A stretch of DNA of 64,000 nt from Verrucomicrobiota bacterium (GCA_016235555.1 JACRKC010000056.1:1-64000); one strand, 5' to 3'. Shown: positions 8,230-16,112, counted from the stretch's first letter. The notes: generated by a model from the letters alone, not told the origin. Program-made: numbers and translations.

Positions 8230-8257
8230 GGAAACTTATAGAGTATCTTTAGTTTCC
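8230..8257 (-). promoter_or_regulatory. Likely TetR operator and promoter of the efflux operon
   Basis: A 28-bp imperfect palindrome with arms GGAAACT and AGTTTCC and an A+T-rich centre lies 11 nt upstream of the tetR ATG. On the minus strand a TTGCCA-like -35 box overlaps its upstream side, and a TATAAG-like -10 box sits in its downstream half at a somewhat long spacing. The local A+T content is unusual for this GC-rich window. Auto-repression by the TetR protein is inferred from position and symmetry. Confidence 0.6.
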
Positions 8258-8460
8258 TGTGGCAAGTTCTTTTTCCGCCGCCAAGCCGGACATCAGGCCG
8301 GACCCGGGAGCGCACGGCTTTCCGGTTTGGTTTCGCCACGGTAGGTCAGCGCGCTGGCCGACGCCGGAACGATGGGTGCATTCACATCGGAATGCGCTGC
8401 CCGGGAGCGGAGCGGCCTGCGTCCCGCACACGCGTCGCCCGCCTTTCCCGCCGCGCCGGG

Positions 8461-8487
8461 AGTTGGTAACGTATTACGTTGCCAACT
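8461..8487. repeat. GTNAC palindrome upstream of mgtE
   Basis: Arms AGTTGGTAACGTA and TACGTTGCCAACT flank a central T, with one mismatch. The 23-bp core is the same length as the other family members. The rest of 8340-8580 shows no clear gene or recognisable magnesium riboswitch. Confidence 0.7.
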
Positions 8488-8580
8488 TTCTCCGCCAGAC
8501 GGCGGCCGGCTTGCGAGGAAGCGCGAGGGATGCGGGCGAGCGCGGCCGTCGCGGCGCGAGATTGAAACCAACGGCGCGAA

Positions 8581-9981
8581 GTGGCTGTCTCGGCGCTCAT
8601 GCCCGCGCAGTCCAACGTCAAACAGGAGATCGCCGCGCTGATCGACCGCAAGGATCACGCGGCCCTGAAAAAGCTCCTCGAGCCGTGGCTGCCGGCGGAC
8701 CTCGCGCCCAATATCGCCGAGCTGCCGATCGGGCAGCTGGCGGCGCTGTTTCGCGTGAGTTCGCGCGAACTGGCGGCGGCGACGTTCACCTACATGCCGC
8801 TCGATGCGCAGAAGCGCCTGCTCAAGCTGCTGACGCAGGATCAGGCCGCCGCGCTGCTCAACGCCCTGCCGCCCGACGACCGCACGGCGTTTCTCAACGA
8901 GCTGCCGCTCGATCTGGCGATGCAACTGCTCGCGATGCTGACCCCGGACGAGCGCCGGGTCGCACAGTCGCTGCTCGCCTACCCGGAGCACAGCGTGGGG
9001 CGGATGATGACGCTGGACTTCATCGCGGTGCGGCCGGAGTGGAGCGTGCGCGAGGCGCTCGATTACATCCGCGAACACGGCTGCGACCGCGAGACGTTGA
9101 ACATCGTGTTCGTGACCGAGGCCGCCGGGCATCTCGTGGACGACATCCGGGTCCGCCGCCTGCTGCTTTCGCCGCTCGACCGGCCGATCCGCGAACTGCT
9201 GGACGGCAACTACACCTGGCTGGCCCCCACGGACGACCGGGAGAAGGCGCTCGCGCTGTTCCGGAAATTCGATCGCGTCGCGCTGCCGGTGGTCGACGAG
9301 CAGCTGAAGCTCATCGGCATCGTGACGTTCGACGACATGCTCGACGTGGCCGAGGCCGAGGCGACCGAGGACATCCAGAAACTCGGTGGCAGCGAGGCCC
9401 TCGACGAGCCCTACACGACGATCGCGCTTTCCCGCATGGTGAAGAAACGCGCGAGCTGGCTCGTGGTGTTGTTCCTCGGCGAGATGCTGACGGCGACGGC
9501 CATGAGCTATTTCGAGGACGAGATCGCGAAGGCCGTGGTGCTCGCCTTGTTCGTCCCGCTGGTGATTTCCTCGGGGGGCAATGCCGGTTCGCAGGCGGCG
9601 ACGCTGGTCATCCGGGCGCTCGCGCTCGGCGAGTTCCGGTTGCGCGACTGGTGGCGGGTCATGCGCCGCGAGTTCGCCGCCGGCACGCTGCTGGGGCTCA
9701 TCCTCGGCGCCATCGGTTTCCTGCGCATCGTGATCTGGGCGCAATTCTCCACTATCTATGGCGAGCACTGGATGCTGGTGGCGGCCACCGTGGGGGTGTC
9801 GCTGGTCGGCATCGTGCTGTGGGGCTCGTTGATGGGATCGATGCTGCCGCTGGGGTTGAAACGCATCGGCTTCGACCCGGCGACCTCGAGCGCGCCGTTC
9901 GTGGCGACGCTGGTCGATGTCACCGGGTTGATCATCTATTTCACGGTGGCGTATGCGATCCTGCGCGGCACGCTGCTGTAG
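8581..9981 (+). CDS. mgtE: MgtE magnesium channel/transporter
   Basis: The 466-residue protein has the three MgtE parts. An N domain of helical repeats occupies about residues 15-130 ('LLNALPPDDRTAFLNELP'). A CBS-domain pair occupies about 135-260 ('VGRMMTLDFIAV', 'LPVVDEQLKLIGIVTFDD'). A C-terminal channel of five membrane helices begins near residue 285 and includes the pore-helix motif 'LVISSGGNAGSQ' and 'DPATSSAPFVATLVD'. MgtE imports Mg2+ and is gated by Mg2+ binding to the N/CBS domains. The frame opens at GTG 8581; ATG 8599 (MPAQSNVKQEI) is an equally good start, and neither has a strong ribosome-binding site. Confidence 0.95.
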   Translation: MAVSALMPAQSNVKQEIAALIDRKDHAALKKLLEPWLPADLAPNIAELPIGQLAALFRVSSRELAAATFTYMPLDAQKRLLKLLTQDQAAALLNALPPDDRTAFLNELPLDLAMQLLAMLTPDERRVAQSLLAYPEHSVGRMMTLDFIAVRPEWSVREALDYIREHGCDRETLNIVFVTEAAGHLVDDIRVRRLLLSPLDRPIRELLDGNYTWLAPTDDREKALALFRKFDRVALPVVDEQLKLIGIVTFDDMLDVAEAEATEDIQKLGGSEALDEPYTTIALSRMVKKRASWLVVLFLGEMLTATAMSYFEDEIAKAVVLALFVPLVISSGGNAGSQAATLVIRALALGEFRLRDWWRVMRREFAAGTLLGLILGAIGFLRIVIWAQFSTIYGEHWMLVAATVGVSLVGIVLWGSLMGSMLPLGLKRIGFDPATSSAPFVATLVDVTGLIIYFTVAYAILRGTLL

Positions 9982-10041
9982 CGGCACAATCCGCGTTACT
10001 TGACGCCGGGAAGCGCGTCCTGCTAGTTACTCTCCTCCGCC

Positions 10042-10719
10042 ATGTTCGCCCGACCCATGAGCCCGCGCCTGACCATCATGGTTGCCGCCGTCACGTTGAG
10101 TGCGGGGCGGGCGGGCGCGCAGCTGGCGGCGCCTTCGCCGTTCCTGCCCGCGCAGAACGCCGCGCCGGCGGGCGCGCCGACTCCGGGGGCCCCGCTCGAA
10201 TACCGCGGCACGATGGAGACGGCCGAAGGCGTGCTCTACCGCATCGTCGATCCGGCGAAAAAAACGGGCGCGTGGGTGAAATTGAACGAACGCGAATCGA
10301 CCCTCGATTTTGTGGTCAAACGCCACGAGGGCTCGGGCGACAACGACACGATCGTGGTCGAACAGGGCGGCCGGTCGTTCACCCTGCCGTTGCGCAGCGC
10401 GAAGGTCGTTTCGTCCGGTGCGGCGGGCAATCTCGCGCCGCCGCCACCGGCCCTGATGCCGGCCGTGGCCAACGTGCCGCCGGCCGTCACCAACGCCGTC
10501 GTCGTCAACCCGACGCCCGCCGACGAACAGCGCCGGCTCGAGGCCGTCGCCGCCGAAGTCGCGCGCCGCCGCGCCCTGCGCGAGCAGGCCACGCAGCAGC
10601 TCACGCCGGGTGGACCCGTCGTCCAGCCGGTGCTGCCGGTGGCGCCACCGCCGCAGGCGCCCCAACGCACGCCGCCCACCCAGCAGGGCCGCGGCCAGCC
10701 GCCGACGCGCCAGCGTTGA
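10042..10719 (+). CDS. Exported Pro/Ala-rich protein of unknown function
   Basis: The 225-residue product begins with a signal peptide (to about residue 26, 'GRAGAQ'). A small domain follows at about residues 50-130 ('EYRGTMETAEGVLYRIVDP', then 'GAWVKLNERE' and 'IVVEQGGRSFTLPLR'), which looks like a short beta-rich fold. The C-terminal 90 residues are Pro/Ala/Gln-rich with one charged helix (EQRRLEAVAAEVARRRALRE). I do not recognise a named family. It follows mgtE by 60 nt on the same strand, but there is no evidence for a functional link. Confidence 0.65.
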   Translation: MFARPMSPRLTIMVAAVTLSAGRAGAQLAAPSPFLPAQNAAPAGAPTPGAPLEYRGTMETAEGVLYRIVDPAKKTGAWVKLNERESTLDFVVKRHEGSGDNDTIVVEQGGRSFTLPLRSAKVVSSGAAGNLAPPPPALMPAVANVPPAVTNAVVVNPTPADEQRRLEAVAAEVARRRALREQATQQLTPGGPVVQPVLPVAPPPQAPQRTPPTQQGRGQPPTRQR

Positions 10720-10817
10720 GCGGGCCTGGCCGAATCGTCCTGCGGCTGGCTGGATTGGTTGCAGCGGCGGTCTATTGAGCCCTCGCGGATTGCACGGACG
10801 CCGCAGGGATGGAGGCA

Positions 10818-10871
10818 GCGCGGTGCTTTGGCCCGCGTTGCAGCGGACGAAAGCGCGGGCTGAAGCACCGC
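10818..10871. repeat. Hairpin in the 10.7-11.1 kb gap
   Basis: Arms GCGCGGTGCTTTGGCCCGCG and CGCGGGCTGAAGCACCGC are imperfect complements. The whole gap 10720-11111 consists of this hairpin, the 112-bp element and a 25-bp palindrome; no gene is visible in it. Confidence 0.6.
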
Positions 10872-10923
10872 ACTACTTTTCGGCCTTTGTCAGCCTGATG
10901 CGCGAGGCTCGATCAGACCGCCG

Positions 10924-11035
10924 TTATACCAACGTCACCTTGCTTTTGGACTGGAGGCCCGGCCGGTGGCCGGGCTGCCCGCCCAGCGGGCGGGCCCACA
11001 ACGGAAAGTCTGAAAGCTACGGGACGTTGGTATTA
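10924..11035 (+). repeat. 112-bp mobile-like repeat, copy A
   Basis: A 112-bp block is bounded by near-perfect terminal inverted repeats (TTATACCAACGT at the left, ACGTTGGTATTA at the right) and is internally self-complementary (GGCCCGGCCGGTGGCCGGGC and GCCCGCCCAGCGGGCGGGC). A second copy of exactly the same length lies in reverse orientation at 61441-61552, with only a few differences. No clear target duplication is seen at the ends. Confidence 0.85.
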
Positions 11036-11080
11036 CACCAAGGCATCCGTGTGCTGACCGCACTTTTCAGGGCGCACCCA

Positions 11081-11105
11081 GTTTGTCACCTATTGGGTGA
11101 CAAAC
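11081..11105. repeat. GTNAC palindrome downstream of the sugar-kinase gene
   Basis: Arms GTTTGTCACCTA and TGGGTGACAAAC flank a central T, with one mismatch. It lies 7 nt beyond the stop of the minus-strand kinase gene. A terminator role is possible, although no T-run follows. Confidence 0.7.
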
Positions 11106-11111
11106 GGCGGG

Positions 11112-12020
11112 TCACGCGGGGTCGCGGGCGACGAGGCGGCGGACGCCCTCGATCGGCGAGACGGTGATCGGGTTGAGGGGGAGGGGCGTGCGCGGCGCGA
11201 GGGCGCCGACGACCAGCGGGTGCGTGAGCACGGCGCCGCTGAGGCCGGCGGGAATCGTGTCCAGCGGGGTGTCCGGAAACAGCTTCGCGGCGACGCGCGT
11301 GGCGAGGTCGAGCAACTCGGAGGCGGACTCGACGACGAGGTTGAGCGCGGTCTGGTCGCCTTCGCTCGCGAGGCGGAAAACGGCGGGCGCGAGCGCGGCG
11401 ATCACGCGGTTGGGCTCGGCGTGTTGGTAGAAGTAGCGCGTGACCGTGGTGGGATCGGTGGCGTCGCCCAGCTGGGTGTGATCGCGCACGAGCGTCGAGA
11501 GGCGGGTGGCGGGCATCCAACCCTGGATCTCGAGCAGCGCGCGGGAGATGGTGCGGCGGCCGAGTTCGTAGCCGCTGCCGGCGTCACCGAAGCGCCAGCC
11601 GGTGCCGCCGGCGTAGTGCACGGCGCCGTCGAGTCCGCGCGCGGCGACGAACGAACCGGTGCCGGCGTGCAGCACGAGGCCGGGCGCGCCATCGGTCGCG
11701 AGCTCGAGCACGGGGAGCGAGTCGTCGGCCACGGTGATGCGGCCGAAGTCGGTGAGCGCGGCGGCGGTCTCGCGCCAGAAGCCGCGGTTGCCGGACATGT
11801 AGAGATGCGCGGCGGCGATGCCGGAGGCGGCGAACTCGCGCTTCGCCTTGTCGCGCAGTTCGCAGAGCGCGTCGGTGAGGATGAGGCGGGCCTGTTCGGG
11901 ACCGGCGACGTTGGGGTTGCAGCCGGGGCCGAGGTGGCGGGCGACGATGTCGCCGCGGGCATCGACGAGGATGCACTCGGTTTTGGTCCCACCGCCGTCG
12001 ACGCCGAGTTTGTAGGTCAT
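11112..12020 (-). CDS. BadF/BadG-type sugar kinase, probably N-acetylglucosamine kinase
   Basis: The 302-residue protein belongs to the ASKHA ATPase superfamily. It opens with the phosphate-1 motif 'LGVDGGGTKTECILVD', has the adenosine/phosphate-2 element 'VLHAGTGSFVAARG' near residue 120, and 'GGTGWRFGDAGSGYELGRR', which is typical of eukaryote-like GlcNAc kinases and their bacterial relatives. It would phosphorylate an amino sugar at C6. It lies 103 nt downstream of the SIS-domain gene on the same strand, which supports a role in amino-sugar or cell-wall sugar recycling. The exact substrate is an inference. Confidence 0.85.
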   Translation of the reverse strand: MTYKLGVDGGGTKTECILVDARGDIVARHLGPGCNPNVAGPEQARLILTDALCELRDKAKREFAASGIAAAHLYMSGNRGFWRETAAALTDFGRITVADDSLPVLELATDGAPGLVLHAGTGSFVAARGLDGAVHYAGGTGWRFGDAGSGYELGRRTISRALLEIQGWMPATRLSTLVRDHTQLGDATDPTTVTRYFYQHAEPNRVIAALAPAVFRLASEGDQTALNLVVESASELLDLATRVAAKLFPDTPLDTIPAGLSGAVLTHPLVVGALAPRTPLPLNPITVSPIEGVRRLVARDPA

Positions 12021-12031
12021 CGGATTGGGTT

Positions 12032-12116
12032 AACCACGAAACACACGAACGACACGAAAGGGAAACTCGGGCTTCCGGGGTATGGCGCTTTCGTGTGTTC
12101 GGGGTGTTTCGTGGTT
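12032..12116. repeat. Hairpin of the CACGAAACACACGAA family
   Basis: The left arm begins AACCACGAAACACACGAACG and the right arm ends with its near complement (TTCGTGTG...GTTTCGTGGTT). It fills the gap between the SIS-domain gene and the kinase gene and is related to the inner hairpin at 1515-1819. Confidence 0.75.
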
Positions 12117-12123
12117 TCGAACT

Positions 12124-12858
12124 TCACGCGAGCTGTTTGCTCAGGCGGTGCTTGTATTTCGCGCCGACCTGGCGGTTGCGTTCGATGGAGCCGGGGACGT
12201 TCTGGCTGCGCAGGACGGGCAGGTCGTGGCCGTGGTCGCGGAGCCACTCCATGGTGGAAACCATGAGCCAGTTCATCAGCGAGGCGCCGATGAACGTGCT
12301 GGTCGGTCCCGTCATGACCGTGTCGGTGACCGGGATGATCGCGTCGCCGGGCAGGCCGCCGTTGTCGAGGGTGTAGTCGGCGATCGCGTGGAGGTTCTGG
12401 CCGCCGGGGTGCACGGTTTTGGCGGTCGTGGACATGTTGAGCGAGCAAAGGGCGACGACGATGCAGCCTTTTTTCTTCGCGTGGAGCGCGACCTCGATGG
12501 GCGAGGAGTTTTTGCCGGAGTTGGAAATGACGATGACGACCTCGCCGGGGCGCAGTTCGTATTGGCGGTCGTAGCGCTCGACGAGGGCGGTGCCGTAGCC
12601 GACGAGGTTTTCGATAAAGCCGGCGGTCGGGTCGTTGATGCTGCCGATGCAGACGAGGCCGCCGGCGCGGCCGACGATTTCGCGGGCGATGATCTCGGAG
12701 TGGCCGGAGCCGAACGTGTGGATCATGTCGCCGCGGGCGACCACGCCGCCGAGGATCGGCGTGAGGGCCGCGATGGTGGCGGCGTTCTTTTCGCGCGCGG
12801 CGGCGAGCATCACGAGCGAGCGATCGTAGTAGGCGGAGGCGAGCGGAGACAGGGACAT
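12124..12858 (-). CDS. SIS-domain sugar-phosphate protein (UPF0309-like)
   Basis: The 244-residue protein is a single SIS (sugar isomerase) domain, with 'IHTFGSGHSEIIAREI' near residue 45 for phosphosugar binding and the second signature 'VVIVISNSGKNSSPIEVALH' near residue 110. The size and N-terminus resemble UPF0309-type proteins rather than the larger MurQ etherases. ATG 12858 (MSLSPLASAYYDRS) was chosen because the longer frame contains only low-complexity residues. With the downstream kinase it probably handles an amino-sugar phosphate; isomerase and etherase activities cannot be told apart here. Confidence 0.82.
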   Translation of the reverse strand: MSLSPLASAYYDRSLVMLAAAREKNAATIAALTPILGGVVARGDMIHTFGSGHSEIIAREIVGRAGGLVCIGSINDPTAGFIENLVGYGTALVERYDRQYELRPGEVVIVISNSGKNSSPIEVALHAKKKGCIVVALCSLNMSTTAKTVHPGGQNLHAIADYTLDNGGLPGDAIIPVTDTVMTGPTSTFIGASLMNWLMVSTMEWLRDHGHDLPVLRSQNVPGSIERNRQVGAKYKHRLSKQLA

Positions 12859-12925
12859 GGGAAAGGAAATGAGGGACCGAGGGAATGAGGGGAAGAGGGA
12901 AAACGCGGCGCAGGGTGCGGGGGGA

Positions 12926-13050
12926 TTCAAACAGAGGTCAGCGATTTTGTAGCGGCGGTCTGTGACCGCCGAACGAATCCCCTTGGCGCAACGCCGGCGG
13001 TCATAGACCGCCGCTACAGCCGAGGCATTCGGAAACTGACCTCAGTTTGA
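12926..13050. repeat. Nested palindrome, GCGGCGGTCATAGACCGCCGC family
   Basis: The outer arms are ATTCAAACAGAGGTCAG (12926) and CTGACCTCAGTTTGAAT (ending near 13050). The inner pair is GTAGCGGCGGTCTGTGACCG and GGTCATAGACCGCCGCTAC. A second copy of the inner unit at 46891-46964 overlaps a gene start. No gene is seen in 12859-13134. Confidence 0.8.
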
Positions 13051-13134
13051 ATTACGCCCGCGCGTGGCGGCTGGCACACGCCCGGGAGAAGGACGGCGCT
13101 TGAAAAGCGCCGCGCCGTTTTTCACGGTGCCGTC

Positions 13135-13596
13135 ATGATCCGCGCCATCGATCACGTGAATCTCGTCGTCGCCGACCTTGCCCGGTCGGTGAAATTCTAC
13201 ACGGAGGTGCTGGGCTTTGTGAAGACGGCGGACGTCCACATGAAGGGCGACTGGATCGAGAAGATCATCGGGTTGCGCGGGGTGGAGGGGCTGGTGGCAT
13301 TTGTCGAATTGCCCGGCGGGGGCGGGCCGCGCATCGAGCTGTTGCACTACGTGACGCCGGCCGGCGTGGCGCTGCCGGAGAACTCGCGCGCGAACACGCC
13401 CGGCGTGCGGCATATCGCGTTTCGCGTCGACGACATCGCGGGGATGGCGGCGCGGCTGCGCGCGGCGGGCGTGACGCTGTTCAGCGAGCCGGTGACGGTG
13501 CCGCAGGGGATCGTGAAATTCGCCGCGGGCGACAAGTCGCTGCTCTATTTCCTCGATCCGGACGGCGTGATTCTGGAGCTGGCGGAGTATCGGTGA
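13135..13596 (+). CDS. VOC-family (glyoxalase-like) metalloprotein
   Basis: The 153-residue protein shows the paired beta-alpha-beta-beta-beta modules of the vicinal-oxygen-chelate fold. Candidate metal ligands are His7 in 'IDHVNLVVAD', Glu in 'RIELLHY', His in 'GVRHIAFRVDD' and Glu in 'GVILELAEY'. The closest textbook relatives are glyoxalase I and methylmalonyl-CoA epimerase; the motif does not identify the substrate. It is a single-gene unit on the plus strand between minus-strand genes. Confidence 0.85.
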   Translation: MIRAIDHVNLVVADLARSVKFYTEVLGFVKTADVHMKGDWIEKIIGLRGVEGLVAFVELPGGGGPRIELLHYVTPAGVALPENSRANTPGVRHIAFRVDDIAGMAARLRAAGVTLFSEPVTVPQGIVKFAAGDKSLLYFLDPDGVILELAEYR

Positions 13597-13702
13597 GGCT
13601 GGGGCGGGTCGAAACGCTCACGCGTTCCGCGACGAACCGACGGGCTCGCCGGCCTCCTTACGTTGGCCGCTACGTGTCGGGCGAGAGAAGCTCCCGGCGA
13701 TC

Positions 13703-14989
13703 TCACCGCCGCAGCTCCAGCGGGCGGGAGTAGGTGAGGCTCACGGAACCGAAGACCTGGCGGCGGCGCTGGCTGTAGAATTCCTTGGTCCGGGCGGCCT
13801 GCGAGTAGGCGAATTTGAAGCGGTGGTAGTTCAGCACGAGGCCGGCCTGCCAGTCGGCGACAAGCGGGCGCTTCGCCACGTGCGGGCCGGAGCGAAACGT
13901 GTTGCCGTCGAGGAAGAGGTCGCGCGCGACGAGGCGGGCGTCGATGCTCGCGAAGAGGTGCGCGCCGAGGGCGTTGAGCTCGCGTTCGATCGCGGTGTCG
14001 GCGCTCGGGCGGATGACGGGCGTGCCGAAATCGCGCGGGAGACGGTAGCCGGCGCGCACCTCGGCGCCGAGGTTGGCGTAGGTGCTCACGTTGCCGAGGC
14101 TGAGGCCGTAGTGCGGGATGAAATCGGCGGCGAAGGTGCGGCGCGCGGGGCCGTGGGAGCGGCGGGTGTCGTCGGTGCTGTAGCGGAGCTTGCGCTCCCA
14201 GACGAGGTTGAGGCCGGGTTCGTTGCGGAGCTGGTGCGCCCAGCCCTCGGCGTGCGGGACGTGGATGATGTCGTGCCAGCCGTTCTGCGCCCATTCGCCG
14301 AGGGCGCCGGGGCCGACGAGGCCGGTGGTGATTTCGAAGACGCTCGTGCGCGCGGGGTGCGTGGCGTCGCCGTCGCGCAGCACGTGGAACGCCCAGCCGA
14401 GGTAGAGCCAGGCGGCGTAGGGGCGGTCGTCGGGCTGGTAGGCGGCGGTGCGGGTGTCGACGGGCGTGTAGAGGTTCTGGCCGAAGGAGACGCCGCGGCG
14501 CAGCACGGAGACGCCGGGGAAATGTTCGTCGATGAACGGCCGCACGCGCTGCGCAATGAAGGTCGCGATGGGCTCGTGCACGGGGTCGTTGAAATCGCTG
14601 AGATCGTTCGAGAGCCAGGTGGCGCGGAGGCCTTGGGTGTAGTGCTGGTCGGTGCCGGCGAAAAATTTGTCGTTCTCGAGGTAAAACGTGAACGAGCCGA
14701 AGATCGGCGGCGAGTTGGGCGGCGGAGCGGGGGAATCGGAGGCGGCGAGCGACGCGCGGGAGAGGAGCGGGAGGAAGACGAGCGCGAGCAGGGCGGCGAA
14801 GATGCCCGGGTTGATCCGATTCGGAGGGCGCCGCTCTGTCGGCGCCGGGATCGGGTTGAACGGCTGCGACGGAGCGCAGCCCTCCGGGAAATGGCCGTGC
14901 GCGACGAACGACGATGTGGCGCAAGTGCCGGCCGAAAGCGTGGCCCGACGAGGCGGGACGCCTCGTCCACGACTCCCAACCGCGCTCAT
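13703..14989 (-). CDS. lpxR: LpxR-family lipid A 3'-O-deacylase (DUF2219)
   Basis: The 428-residue frame encodes an outer-membrane barrel with the LpxR signatures 'YLENDKFFAGTDQHYTQG' (catalytic Asn/Asp region near the mature N-terminus), 'SFGQNLYTP' and 'DDRPYAAWLYLG'. LpxR removes the 3' acyloxyacyl group of lipid A. The only in-frame start upstream of the hydrophobic segment (IFAALLALVFLPLLSRASLAA) is ATG 14989, which overlaps the TGA of the methyltransferase gene as ATGA. That start places about 60 residues before the hydrophobic segment, and these are encoded by two palindromic repeats, so the real initiation site is doubtful. Confidence 0.85.
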   Translation of the reverse strand: MSAVGSRGRGVPPRRATLSAGTCATSSFVAHGHFPEGCAPSQPFNPIPAPTERRPPNRINPGIFAALLALVFLPLLSRASLAASDSPAPPPNSPPIFGSFTFYLENDKFFAGTDQHYTQGLRATWLSNDLSDFNDPVHEPIATFIAQRVRPFIDEHFPGVSVLRRGVSFGQNLYTPVDTRTAAYQPDDRPYAAWLYLGWAFHVLRDGDATHPARTSVFEITTGLVGPGALGEWAQNGWHDIIHVPHAEGWAHQLRNEPGLNLVWERKLRYSTDDTRRSHGPARRTFAADFIPHYGLSLGNVSTYANLGAEVRAGYRLPRDFGTPVIRPSADTAIERELNALGAHLFASIDARLVARDLFLDGNTFRSGPHVAKRPLVADWQAGLVLNYHRFKFAYSQAARTKEFYSQRRRQVFGSVSLTYSRPLELRR

Positions 14990-15963
14990 GCGCCGGCTTC
15001 CCACCGACCGTAGATGCCGCAGGGGAGGATTTTTCCGTCGCGCTGGATGGGGAGGCCGACTTCGCCGGCGGTGATGGTGCCGGGTCGGTCGCCGAGGAGA
15101 GCGGCGAGGAGGTTGGCGACGACGGTGGGCGAGAGCCGGGCGGTGTAGGCGTTGATGAGGAAAAAAAACGGGGCGTCGCTGAGCAGTGCGCGGCATTCGG
15201 TGAGCAGCGGCCAGAGATTGTCCTCGAGGCGCCACATCTCGCCCGTGGCGCCGCGGCCGTAGGTGGGCGGGTCCATGATGACGGCGTCGTAGCGGCGGCC
15301 GCGCTTGAGTTCGCGGCGGGCGAATTTCAGGCAGTCGTCGACGATGTAGCGGATGGGAGCGTCGGCGAGGCCGGAGAGCGCGGCATTTTCGCGGCACCAC
15401 TTCACCATGCCCTCGGCGGCGTCGACGTGGCAGACGGTGGCGCCGGCCTTGGCGGCGGCGACGGTGGCGGCGCCGGTGTAGCCGAAGAGATTGAGCACGG
15501 AGACCTCGCGGCCGGATTTCCTGGCGGCGGCGATCTTGGCGGAAAACCAGTCCCAGTTGACCGCCTGCTCGGGGAAGAGGCCGGTGTGTTTGAAGGAGGT
15601 CGGACGAATCTTGAAGGTGAGGCCGAGCGGTGCGTAGGCGATCGACCAGGAGTCGGGGAGCGGGCGGCGGTGCTCCCACTTGCCGCCACCGGTTTCGCTG
15701 CGGTGGTAGAAGGCGTCCCAGTTTTCCCAGTGCGCGTTGCCCGATGTGGCACGGGTCTCCTGACCCGTGGCCTGCGCGCCATCACGGGTCGGGAGCCCCA
15801 TGCCACTCGAACCGCTGCGCGGCCAGATGATCTGCGGGTCGGGGCGGACGAGCGTGTGGCCGCCCCAGCGCTCCTGTTTCAGGCCATCGCCGCAGTCGAG
15901 CAGCGCGTAGTCCTGCCAGCGATCGGCGACGAGGAGGGCGGGACGTGAAACGGGCGCGGACAT
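14986..15963 (-). CDS. Class I SAM-dependent methyltransferase (RlmI/YccW-like)
   Basis: The 325-residue protein has the SAM-binding loop 'VLNLFGYTGAATVAAAKAG' (about residue 160), the following acidic 'VCHVDAAEGMVKW' and the catalytic-type motif 'YDAVIMDPPTYGRG' (about residue 225). These motifs place it with RlmI-like RNA cytosine methyltransferases. About 20 residues in the N-terminal third ('GLPTRDGAQATGQETRAT') are encoded by a palindromic repeat (15746-15806) and interrupt a region that is normally continuous. ATG 15963 was chosen; the longer frame covers non-coding sequence. The stop overlaps the lpxR-like start by 4 nt. Confidence 0.88.
   Translation of the reverse strand: MSAPVSRPALLVADRWQDYALLDCGDGLKQERWGGHTLVRPDPQIIWPRSGSSGMGLPTRDGAQATGQETRATSGNAHWENWDAFYHRSETGGGKWEHRRPLPDSWSIAYAPLGLTFKIRPTSFKHTGLFPEQAVNWDWFSAKIAAARKSGREVSVLNLFGYTGAATVAAAKAGATVCHVDAAEGMVKWCRENAALSGLADAPIRYIVDDCLKFARRELKRGRRYDAVIMDPPTYGRGATGEMWRLEDNLWPLLTECRALLSDAPFFFLINAYTARLSPTVVANLLAALLGDRPGTITAGEVGLPIQRDGKILPCGIYGRWEAGA
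15746..15806. repeat. Palindromic repeat GTGGCACGGGTCTCCTGACC inside a CDS
   Basis: The 61-nt unit has complementary halves built on CACGGGTC and GACCCGTG. It lies entirely within the methyltransferase gene without breaking the frame. A second copy (56 nt) is at 59442-59497. Confidence 0.85.
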
Positions 15964-16112
15964 AGGCGGCGGCGAGGTGGGCGAGCGAATGCGGGGCGGC
16001 CCGGCGTGTCGAGCAGGGGTTTGGCATTGGTAGAAACCGCAGCGCGCCGGGCGGCCGGGTGGTTGACTCATTGGGGGCGGCTGCTATCCCGCTGACCCTT
16101 CACGCTCCTAAC

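Noticed and set aside
8461-8487. Palindrome as a transcription terminator
   Set aside because: No T-run follows on either strand, and members of the family also occur across a start codon and inside a coding 3' end.
8340-8580. Magnesium (M-box or ykoK-type) riboswitch before mgtE
   Set aside because: Apart from the 27-bp palindrome I could not identify conserved riboswitch elements or an associated terminator/anti-terminator pair.
14990-15679. Upstream extension of the LpxR frame through the methyltransferase gene
   Set aside because: The extension overlaps the methyltransferase in a different frame and has shadow-like Arg/Pro composition; ATG 14989 is the earliest sensible start.
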